Assembly: GCA_029057785.1 (NCBI GenBank)
Contig: JAIDZC010000034.1
Location: 1 to 38,870 of the forward strand
Length of the DNA stretch: 38,870 bases
From: Anaeroplasmataceae bacterium
GTDB taxonomy: Bacteria > Bacillota_I > Bacilli_A > Acholeplasmatales > Anaeroplasmataceae
Direction: 5' to 3'
Position numbers and translations under genes: made by a program. The notes beneath the pieces were generated by a model. The model had not been told where the DNA came from and did no database searches. It saw only the letters and a program-made list of their open reading frames with translations. Shown here piece by piece: positions 17,407 through 25,200 of this stretch. The number at the start of each line of letters is the position of its first letter. The stretch's first letter is position 1.

Positions 17407-17838
17407 GTGAATTATTACAATCCAAATTATAGTACATATGATCAGTATGTCGTTAAGCAAAATGATTCCTTATACACGATTGCTAAAAAATATGGAGTTA
17501 GTGTAGAGGATTTAAAAAACACAAATCATTTGGTATCTAATATGATTTATCCAAACCAAATTTTATTTATTCCTAAAAGACAGGATTATGTTACAAAGTC
17601 AAATGACAGTGTAGAAGGGTTAATCAATAAATACAACTTGAATTTTAAGGATATATCTAATCTAAAGGTTGCACCTAATCAAACGATACCTTTTAGAACA
17701 GATAAGATTCATGTGGTAAGACCTGGTGAAAGTGTAGAGGATATCTTAGCAAGATATCAACTTTCTCCATTAGAATTATTAAAATTAAATGAGGGTAAAT
17801 TCCTTGTTGCAGGAGAGAAAATAATTATTGAAAAATAG
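17407..17838 (+). CDS. LysM-repeat protein
   Basis: About 143 residues made almost wholly of LysM-type units. One is clear at about residues 15-58 (YVVKQNDSLYTIAKKYGVS ... IYPNQILFIPK). A second, divergent, runs from YVTKSNDSVEGLINKYNLN, and a third starts at IHVVRPGESVEDILARYQ. LysM binds N-acetylglucosamine polymers such as peptidoglycan. There is no signal peptide or membrane helix, so how it reaches the wall, or whether it acts inside, is unclear. An in-frame ATG at 17392 would add five residues but has no SD. GGGTGA (17394-17399) is seven bases before this GTG, which I prefer. Transcription may be readthrough from ung. Confidence 0.75.
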   Translation: MNYYNPNYSTYDQYVVKQNDSLYTIAKKYGVSVEDLKNTNHLVSNMIYPNQILFIPKRQDYVTKSNDSVEGLINKYNLNFKDISNLKVAPNQTIPFRTDKIHVVRPGESVEDILARYQLSPLELLKLNEGKFLVAGEKIIIEK

Positions 17839-17886
17839 TTATTTTTTTTATTTTGTAGGGATTTTATAGAAAAAAATGTAATAAGG

Positions 17887-17895
17887 TGGTAGAAT
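17887..17895 (+). promoter_or_regulatory. Extended -10 promoter of the Nudix-HAD-TRIC unit
   Basis: TGGTAGAAT, an extended -10, lies about 25 bases before the start codon. No good -35 at 17 bases. Confidence 0.45.
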
Positions 17896-17920
17896 AAAAG
17901 AGATTGTGAGGATGTAAGGT

Positions 17921-18418
17921 ATGGAGTATTGTATGCACTGTGGAACAAAGCTCATTGATAGAGAATTAGAACATGAAGGAATAATTCCTTATTGCCCAAA
18001 TTGTAAAGAATATCGCTTTAAGATTTTTAATACTGCAGTCAGTATGATTATTACTACAAAGGATTTCGATAAAGTTTTATTGATTGAACAATATGGTAAA
18101 AAAAAGCATATATTAGTTGCAGGATATATTAATAAAGGTGAAAATGCTGAGGATGCTGCTTGTCGTGAAATACAAGAGGAAGTTGGACTAAAGGTTAATC
18201 GCTTGATTTTCCAAAAAACAGAATATTACGAAAAGTCCAACACCTTGATGATAAATTTTATTGCTGTTGTAGAAGATACGAATGTTTGTTCTAATTATGA
18301 AATTGATGACTATGCTTGGTTTAGTATAGAAGAAGGGAAAGAAAAAATAGCTAAGGGAAGCCTGACTGAACAATTTTATATGCTATTTTATAATAAGGTA
18401 AAGAATCATGAAATATAA
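17921..18418 (+). CDS. Nudix hydrolase with N-terminal zinc ribbon
   Basis: Four cysteines, C4, C7, C25 and C28 (CMHC and CPNC), form a small zinc ribbon. It is followed by a Nudix domain whose box begins at G68: G-x5-E-x7-REIQEEVG. This is the order seen in NudC-type NADH/NAD-cap pyrophosphatases, but at 165 residues it lacks the larger N-terminal domain of E. coli NudC and I do not see the SQPWPFP specificity motif. It probably cleaves a nucleoside diphosphate derivative; substrate open. GAGGATGTAAGG serves as SD. It overlaps the next gene by 11 bases, so translation is likely coupled. Confidence 0.85.
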   Translation: MEYCMHCGTKLIDRELEHEGIIPYCPNCKEYRFKIFNTAVSMIITTKDFDKVLLIEQYGKKKHILVAGYINKGENAEDAACREIQEEVGLKVNRLIFQKTEYYEKSNTLMINFIAVVEDTNVCSNYEIDDYAWFSIEEGKEKIAKGSLTEQFYMLFYNKVKNHEI

Positions 18419-19049
18419 GCTAGTTATTTTTGATTTAGATGGAACAATTTTGAATACTTTGGAGGATTTAAGGGAAGCCTGTAATTATGCTTTGAAGAAA
18501 TATAATCTTTTGCCAATTACTTTAGAACAGACTAAAAGTTATATTGGAAATGGGATTCGCAATTTGCTTTTATTAGCTTCAAATAATCATTCGCAAATTG
18601 ATGAGATTTTAGATGACTTTAAATCTTACTATTCTGCACATTATAATATTTTTACAACTCAGTATGAAGGAATAGAGGAAGTTTTTAAGTTTTGTAAAAG
18701 AAAGAATATTCATATAGGAGTTTTGACAAATAAGGTAGAAGATATTGCCCGAAAGCTTGTAGAAGAACAGTTTTCTAATCTAATGGAGTTTGTTTATGGA
18801 GAAGTTATAGGTAGACCAAGAAAACCTGATGCTAGTTTTTTGTTGACGGTTATAGAACAGTATGGCTATAAAAAAGAAGAAGTACTTTATATTGGTGATA
18901 GTGAAGTGGATGTAAAGACTTGTTTTAATGCTGGTATAGATGGTATCTTTGTCACTTATGGATTTAGAAGTAAGGAAGTCCTTTCTAAACTTACGAGTAA
19001 AATTGTTGATACATCCTTGGAATTATTAAATTTTTTAGGAGAGAATTAA
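18408..19049 (+). CDS. HAD-family phosphatase (Gph/PpaX-like)
   Basis: A cytoplasmic phosphomonoesterase of the haloacid dehalogenase superfamily. Motif I FDLDGT has nucleophile D9 and D11. Motif II is VLTNK near residue 108, followed by the conserved Lys in RPRKPD. Motif III is IGDSEVDVKTCFNAG. A helical cap lies between motifs I and II, as in phosphoglycolate phosphatase and PpaX; which of these it is cannot be decided. 213 residues. The start lies in the end of the Nudix gene, and the next gene begins one base after the stop. Confidence 0.88.
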   Translation: MKYKLVIFDLDGTILNTLEDLREACNYALKKYNLLPITLEQTKSYIGNGIRNLLLLASNNHSQIDEILDDFKSYYSAHYNIFTTQYEGIEEVFKFCKRKNIHIGVLTNKVEDIARKLVEEQFSNLMEFVYGEVIGRPRKPDASFLLTVIEQYGYKKEEVLYIGDSEVDVKTCFNAGIDGIFVTYGFRSKEVLSKLTSKIVDTSLELLNFLGEN

Positions 19050-19050
19050 T

Positions 19051-19701
19051 ATGGATATAGATTTAATGATAACTATACTTGAATATATTGGGACAATTGC
19101 TTTTGCAATATCAGGTGCTTTAATTGCAATTGAAAACCGCATGGATATTTTAGGAGTTATGATTTTAGGTTGTACCACAGCCGTCGGTGGTGGATTATTT
19201 AGAGATTTAATTATAGGAAGACCGATGCCTTTGATGTTTGAGAATCCCAGTTATGTGATTGTAGCGGCCGTGACTACATTGATTGTCTTTGTAGTAATGT
19301 ATATTTTAAAAGATATTAAAGTGGTAGAGAGTAAAGCCTACCGAATTGTGTATAATATTATTGATAGTTTAGGATTAGGAGTTTTTGTAGTAGTAGGTGC
19401 AACACTCACAAAGGAATTTGGAATTACGAATCATTTTATGATTATTTTTTGTGCAGTATTAACTGCTGTTGGTGGTGGTATGCTAAGAGATATTATGTCT
19501 GCTCATATTCCAGCAATATTTAGAAAGCATATTTATTGTGTGGCGGCAATATTAGGTGCAGTATTATTTTATATCATAACCTTATTTAGCAATATGTATT
19601 CCTTAGCTGCTATTCTAACAATTGTTTTAGTCGTAGGGATTAGATATTTGGCGTTCCATTTTAAATTAAATTTGCCTAAGGTAAAAATAAATGAGGAATA
19701 A
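19051..19701 (+). CDS. TRIC/UPF0126 family membrane protein
   Basis: A 216-residue membrane protein of about seven helices built from two similar halves. Each has a Gly-rich Arg-Asp motif: GGGLFRDLIIG near residue 47 and GGGMLRDIMS near 135. This is the prokaryotic trimeric intracellular cation channel fold (YvgT/YicG-like, formerly UPF0126). Members conduct monovalent cations, and some have been linked to glycine transport. The SD GGAGAG lies in the end of the HAD gene. No terminator hairpin is seen after it. Confidence 0.88.
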   Translation: MDIDLMITILEYIGTIAFAISGALIAIENRMDILGVMILGCTTAVGGGLFRDLIIGRPMPLMFENPSYVIVAAVTTLIVFVVMYILKDIKVVESKAYRIVYNIIDSLGLGVFVVVGATLTKEFGITNHFMIIFCAVLTAVGGGMLRDIMSAHIPAIFRKHIYCVAAILGAVLFYIITLFSNMYSLAAILTIVLVVGIRYLAFHFKLNLPKVKINEE

Positions 19702-19703
19702 AG

Positions 19704-19732
19704 TTTACAAGATTTGGTAAATTTGTTATAAT
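19704..19732 (+). promoter_or_regulatory. Sigma-A promoter of the methyltransferase-ackA unit
   Basis: TTTACA (19704-19709), 17-base spacer, TATAAT (19727-19732). Only about 12 transcribed bases precede the start codon. Confidence 0.75.
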
Positions 19733-19750
19733 TATGAATGGTGAAGATCT

Positions 19751-20704
19751 ATGCAAGATATTAAAACAGACCATCTAGAGCTTTTCTATGATTGTGTTGA
19801 TGAGTCAAATGATATATTATATGAAGCCTTTCATAAATCCTATTTTGAATTAATTGAAATGACAGTAGAAAATATTTTGGCTTCTGATGTGGTTTGTGAT
19901 TGTGATGAGGAAACCACAAGAAAGCTAAATCTAGTTTATGATAAGTTAGCTGATGTAGATTTTACTGTTGAAGATGTTCGTAAGGCTATGCAAGCAATTC
20001 TTTTAAAAGGCTTTAAAGAAATGCGTATTGCAAACGGGAATACGACTCCAGATACCTTGGGTATCTTTATTGCATACCTAATCACTAAATTGAATCCAGA
20101 AAAAAAATTAACAATTTTAGATCCTTTGTGTGGTACAGGAAATCTCTTGCATACGATTTTAAATCATTTAGATAAAGAATGTAAGGCATTTGCTTGTGAC
20201 AATAATGAATGGATGGTAAAAATCACAAAAATGGTTAGTGATTTACTTTCTATAGATGTTGAATTATTCTTGCAGGATACAAGAAATCTTTCTATGCAAA
20301 ATCTAGATTGCATCGTATTTGATATGCCAAATGCAGTTTTAGAAGAAGACAAGGCATATTTTCCATATGAAGCTATTTTACATTATAGTAAGATGCTTAA
20401 AGATGGCGGAGCAATGATTGGTATTTTGAGTAATGATTTCTTTAATTATGATAAGAACCAAGAATTTAAAAAGCAACTCCTTAAGGAATGTTCTATTATT
20501 GGATTAGTTGAACTTCCTGATAGTATGTTTGTTGCAAAACCTAAAATTATCCTAGTCATTCAAAAATGTATTTTGGATAAAAAGAATTGTTTTATGGTCA
20601 AACTACCAAGCTTTACAGATGTTAAGGAATTTAATCAATCCTTACTTGAAATTGAAGCGTGGTTTGAGAAAAATAAAAATAATAGAAGTGAGGAGAACAA
20701 ATAA
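19751..20704 (+). CDS. YtxK-like class I methyltransferase
   Basis: 317 residues with an N-terminal helical region, then a SAM-binding Rossmann domain. Motif I is ILDPLCGTGNLLH near residue 121, as in N6-adenine DNA methyltransferases. Motif IV, normally NPPY, is FDMPNA here. This fits the YtxK family, which looks like the M subunit of type I restriction systems but lies next to ackA in Bacillus and has no restriction partner. Substrate unknown. No target-recognition domain or hsdS/hsdR is nearby. GGTGA serves as SD. The stop overlaps the ackA start by one base (TAATG). Confidence 0.85.
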   Translation: MQDIKTDHLELFYDCVDESNDILYEAFHKSYFELIEMTVENILASDVVCDCDEETTRKLNLVYDKLADVDFTVEDVRKAMQAILLKGFKEMRIANGNTTPDTLGIFIAYLITKLNPEKKLTILDPLCGTGNLLHTILNHLDKECKAFACDNNEWMVKITKMVSDLLSIDVELFLQDTRNLSMQNLDCIVFDMPNAVLEEDKAYFPYEAILHYSKMLKDGGAMIGILSNDFFNYDKNQEFKKQLLKECSIIGLVELPDSMFVAKPKIILVIQKCILDKKNCFMVKLPSFTDVKEFNQSLLEIEAWFEKNKNNRSEENK

Positions 20705-21897
20705 TGGCAAAAATTATGGCAGTAAATGCTGGTAGTTCATCAATCAAATTTCAATTGTTAGATATGCCGGCAGAAACAGTAATCGCATCAGGAGTAATGG
20801 AGCGTATTGGTTTAGAGGAAGGAATTTTCACTCTAAAGTATGATGGTAAAAAGGAAGAAACACATCCTGTTTTACCTACACATGCTGAAGGTGTAGAATT
20901 ATTACTACATACCTTGGTTGAAAAAGGAATCGTTAAAGATTTAAAAGAAATTTCTGGTGTAGGTCATCGTGTAGTTCAAGGTGGAGAATATTTTAAAGAT
21001 TCTTGTTTAGTAGATGAAACGGTAATCAACAAGATTGCAGAATTAGCTGATTTAGCACCTTTACATAATCCTGCACATATCATCGGTATTAAAGCATTCC
21101 AAAAGGCTTTACCAAAGGTAGCACAGGTTGTAGTATTTGATACTGTATTCCATCAGACTATGCCAGAAGAGGCATATATGTATGCAGTACCTTATGAGTG
21201 GTATGAGAAATATGGAATTCGTAAGTATGGTGCACATGGTACATCTCATAAATATGTATCTGAGCGTTGTGCTGAAATAATGGGTAAGCCTTTAAAGGAT
21301 ACTAAGATCATCGTATGCCACTTAGGTAATGGTGCATCTATTTCAGCAGTTGAGGGTGGTAAATGTAAGGATACCTCTATGGGTCTTACACCACTTGAGG
21401 GTATTCCTATGGGAACTCGTACTGGTAATATTGACCCAACAGTTGTGTCTTATATCTGTGATAAGGAAGGTAAGACTGCAGCTGAAGTGGTAAATATTCT
21501 AAATAAGAAGTCAGGATATTTAGGAATGTCTGGACGTTCTAATGATGCTCGTGATGTAACTGAAGGTATGAACGCAGGAGATCACAGATGTAAATTAACA
21601 TTTGATGTACAAGCTAAGAGAATTGCAGATTATGTAGCTTCTTACTGGTTATATCTTGGTGGCTGTGATGCAATTTGCTTTACAGCTGGTATGGGTGAAA
21701 ACTTAAAGCATTTACGTTTGAATGTTGCTAAGAGATTAGCACCTCTAGGTGTTGAGATTGATGAGAAGCTAAATGATACCTTCTCTGATGAAAGAATTAT
21801 TTCTACACCAAACTCTAAGATTAAGCTATACATTATTCCTACAAACGAGGAAGTAATGATTGCAAGAGATACTGTACGTGTTGCCAAAATTAAATAA
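20704..21897 (+). CDS. ackA: Acetate kinase
   Basis: Interconverts acetyl phosphate plus ADP and acetate plus ATP, the energy-yielding end of acetate fermentation. Family blocks are all present: MAVNAGSSSIKFQLL at the N-terminus, GHRVVQGGEYF, FDTVFHQTMP, YGAHGTSHKYVS, CHLGNGASISA, GLTPLEGIPMGTRTG and FTAGMGENL. Length 397 is standard. GAGGAG in the end of the upstream gene is the SD. The nearest terminator is about 130 bases past the stop, after a structured stretch. Confidence 0.97.
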   Translation: MAKIMAVNAGSSSIKFQLLDMPAETVIASGVMERIGLEEGIFTLKYDGKKEETHPVLPTHAEGVELLLHTLVEKGIVKDLKEISGVGHRVVQGGEYFKDSCLVDETVINKIAELADLAPLHNPAHIIGIKAFQKALPKVAQVVVFDTVFHQTMPEEAYMYAVPYEWYEKYGIRKYGAHGTSHKYVSERCAEIMGKPLKDTKIIVCHLGNGASISAVEGGKCKDTSMGLTPLEGIPMGTRTGNIDPTVVSYICDKEGKTAAEVVNILNKKSGYLGMSGRSNDARDVTEGMNAGDHRCKLTFDVQAKRIADYVASYWLYLGGCDAICFTAGMGENLKHLRLNVAKRLAPLGVEIDEKLNDTFSDERIISTPNSKIKLYIIPTNEEVMIARDTVRVAKIK

Positions 21898-21929
21898 TTT
21901 TTAGCAAAATTGTATAATATAAAAAAAAT

Positions 21930-22051
21930 GAGGTTATACTATAGATGTCTTAGAAATAAGACAAACTATCTTTCCCTATTAAGATAGAAGCTTTTTCATA
22001 AGCAAACTATAACTCTCCCAATGGTAAAAGGTCTATATTTGTAGGCCTTTT
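21930..22051 (+). ncRNA. Candidate structured RNA in the ackA-giant gene gap
   Basis: The 322-base gap 21898-22219 holds no gene. In it GAGGTTATA (21930-21938, one bulged G) can pair with TATAACTC (22008-22015). This closes a junction with three hairpins: 21946-21952/21957-21963 with a GAAA loop, 21966-21972/21981-21987, and 21990-21993/22000-22003. The sequence AAACTAT follows the first and the third hairpin. A terminator ends the unit. TATAAT at 21913 (weak TTAAAT at -35) could start a separate small RNA; otherwise this is the ackA 3' untranslated region. I do not recognise a known class. Confidence 0.4.
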
Positions 22052-22062
22052 ATTTCTTTTTT
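22026..22062 (+). terminator. Intrinsic terminator after ackA and the structured element
   Basis: A 10-bp stem with one G-U pair (22026-22035 with 22042-22051), loop TATTTG, tail ATTTCTTTTTT. Confidence 0.85.
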
Positions 22063-22105
22063 ACATTTTTTTCCATAAAATGGGATGTTTTTATAAATTT
22101 TTACC

Positions 22106-22152
22106 TGTCAAAAGGGATGACGAAACGCTTTCTTTGTCAAACAAATTTGACA
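22106..22152 (+). promoter_or_regulatory. TGTCAAA repeats at the giant-gene promoter
   Basis: TGTCAAA occurs at 22106-22112 and 22135-22141. Its inverted copy TTTGACA at 22146-22152 makes a palindrome (7+4+7) that contains the -35 box. A good position for an operator; the regulator is unknown. Confidence 0.4.
22120..22133 (+). promoter_or_regulatory. cre-like site upstream of the giant gene
   Basis: ACGAAACGCTTTCT keeps the core AANCGNNNNC of the cre consensus, with mismatches at both ends. It ends 13 bases before the -35. Confidence 0.3.
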
Positions 22153-22175
22153 TTTTTTCTTTTTTTTAGTATAAT
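22147..22175 (+). promoter_or_regulatory. Consensus sigma-A promoter of the giant surface protein gene
   Basis: TTGACA (22147-22152), exactly 17 bases, TATAAT (22170-22175): every base matches consensus. Leader of about 38 bases. Confidence 0.9.
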
Positions 22176-22219
22176 GGTACAATGTAAATTGTGGGAATTT
22201 TTAAAGGAAGTGTGTAGAT

Positions 22220-25200
22220 ATGAAGAAAAAAATCATATTCTTATCCATTTTCATATTATTATTAGCTATTGGTGGGGTAGGTATTTTTTACTATACTCAA
22301 ACACATCGAAAGGATGTGGTTTTTGCTGATGATACGGAATATAAAACCTATACCGCTCCTGCCCCAAGTGATGGATCATCTCCAGTAGACCACAATTCAT
22401 ACGATAACTTAGCCTATATTTTATGGGTTTTAGAACATACTAAGCAGTACACATCTCTTACGGAAGGTACTGCGGTTTCTGTAGGACAAACTCAAACAAT
22501 TTATAATCATCGAAGAGTAAATGGTGATGAACAGCTTGTAGATACAATTTCAGGAGGCTTAGTTTCTTTAGGTAAACAGAAGTACTTCTTAGATAATAAG
22601 GTTTTAATTAGAGATTATATTTCTAAAAAGGGTGATGACATTCAGTGGAAGACAGAAGAACCAGAATGTATCACAAAGGATACTTATAAAGAAAGATATG
22701 GTTGGCTTCCTACACAAGCTACAGCTTATATCATTTGCAAGGAAACAATTTTAGAGATTACAGAGGTTACTATTTTAGAAAATGGATTATATTCCATCAC
22801 AGTTTCTTTAAACCCAGATGAAGAGCGTGCTCCTTTCTGGTATCAAAGAGAGATTAAAACGAATGCATCCTCTGTAACTAAGCCCGTTTTTTCTTCTATC
22901 ATCATAGAATATATTTTTAATGATGATTGGCAAATTCAGCAAGTAAACACAAAAGAAAAGTATAAGGTTACCCCAAAGGTGGCACCAATCACTGTAGATT
23001 GTGAAACAAATATAAAAGAAACATTTGATTATACAACTTGGGAATTTGATGCTTCTGCAATGGAGTTCTTTAATCAATATAAGGACATGGTACCTGTAGG
23101 AGGTTCAAACTCTGAAGAACCGGATGAACAAACCCCTTTATCTTATATTACGGGTTCCTTACTTGGTGGAAGTAATAAAGAAAAGACTTTTGATGTAACT
23201 ATAAATATCAATGGTCAAACTTTAAAAGGTAAGCTTCTTTTAAATATCTCTAATTTAACAAGTATAATTGTTAAAGTAAGCTTAGGAGATTTACAAGTCG
23301 TTTATGAAAATGATCAGGTTTTTGTAGATTATGGTTCTTTAAAAATTAAATGTAATATAGATGAAATCAGTGAAGTATTACAACCTTTACTTGCAGAGTT
23401 GGTAATGGGGAACTCTACATCTCCTAGTCAAGCAGAAGCTTTTGATTTAAATCAAATTATGAATGATCTAAATCATGCTAAGGTAACGGAAACTGAGGAT
23501 AGTGTGAACTTGGACTTGTCTTTGAATTTGATGGGATTTAATTTACCTCTAATTTTTGATATCACTAAAAATGGAGATAAACTGGATTTACAGTCTATCA
23601 AATCTAATTTATCAATAGAAGGAACAGAAGTTCAAATCAGCATTGATAAAAATGAAACTGTAGAATTTAGTCCTATAGAGGGTGAGTATAGCGATTTGAA
23701 GGATATCGATTTCATTATTAAAGATGTAACAAGTATTTTGAAAAACAAAAAATTAAGTGCATCTTTTAGCTTTACTTATGATGACTATCGTATTTTAGGT
23801 ACTGCCAAAATAGGATTGAATAAAAATGATCCTATTCAATTGGATTTGACTTTAGAGAATACAAAACTAGGATTAAATGAATCCTTCTTACTCATTTATG
23901 ATTCTAATATTTTCTATGTAAATTATAAGAATCTTAAATTGAAATTATCTTCTTTAGAATTAATGGAATTTATAAATCAATATGTTCCTATCCAAAAGGA
24001 GATGCCTAAGTTTGATCTTGCGGAAACTTTAAAGATAATTTCTAGCATTGATTTTAAAACCATTCTTCAAAAATTTACAATAGACCATGAAGAAGTATTT
24101 GTTTCTCTAAATTTATCTGCTTTAGCAGAAGAGCTTTCAGTTCTTAATTTGACAGTTTCTGATACAGAAGAAGGATTTAGTTTGAATACAAATCTTTATA
24201 ATATTGAAATCAATTTAGATGCTACAACAGATTTTTCAATGGAATATGATAGTACAAGCTATGTGGATATGAGTGCATATTTAGACTTGATAGACTATAT
24301 TACTAAAACCATTGGAAAAGAATCTCTAGGTGTTCATATTGATGGTGCTTTAGCTTATAAGACATATACGATAAATGTATTTGGAGATATAAACTTATAT
24401 CTCAAGGATAACTCTTATAATGTTGATAGTAAAATATTCGTTACTTATTTAGGACAACAAATAGAGATAGAAATGAGAATTCTTGATAAGGATATTTATA
24501 TCAGTGTATCCGATTATACGATTAAGATTAACCTAGATACAATTTCTTCAACCATAGAAGAAATTACAAGAAAGCTTGGAGTTGATCTTCCAAAAATGGA
24601 GACTCCACAAATCGCTTTAGATGATATTCTTAAATTATTAAGTACACTACAACTAAATTCCTCATCTTTAGAAATAGATCTTAGTTCAATAGTAGAGATG
24701 ATTGGAGTCCTAGGAGTCAGCTTTAGTTTAGATGCTTCCACATTAAACCTTGAATTGAAGAGTAATTTAATTCAGTTAAATACCACTGTTACACCAATTG
24801 AATATAAAGAGATTGAGACACCAACTCAATACTATGATGAGAAAGATATTTTAAGCTTAATGAATTATGTTGAAGATGTTATGAAGCTTGTAAATAATAA
24901 GTATGGTTATGTTGAGTTTGGTGGCTGCTATGAAGGTATTGAAGTTATAGGAAATTTATATATAGACTGGCAGGATACTCTTCAGGCTAAAGGAAATATT
25001 TCAGTAGTTTATGAAGGACAAACTCTATCATTTGAAGTTATCTATATTGATGAAACGATATATGTTTCTTATGAGGGAATTAAGGTTAAGTTAAATAAAA
25101 CCACTTTAACAAGCTTGACAAATGATAAGTTACCATCCTTACCACCAATTGAGATAGAAGAAATCCTAACGAAAGTAAAAGATGTAGTCAAGGAGATTTC

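Noticed and set aside
19751-20704. Type I restriction-modification M subunit
   Set aside because: No HsdS or HsdR neighbour, NPPY motif absent, and the position next to ackA fits YtxK.
22117-22329. 70-codon frame starting before the giant gene
   Set aside because: Covers the consensus promoter and SD of the giant gene, and would start upstream of the transcript start.
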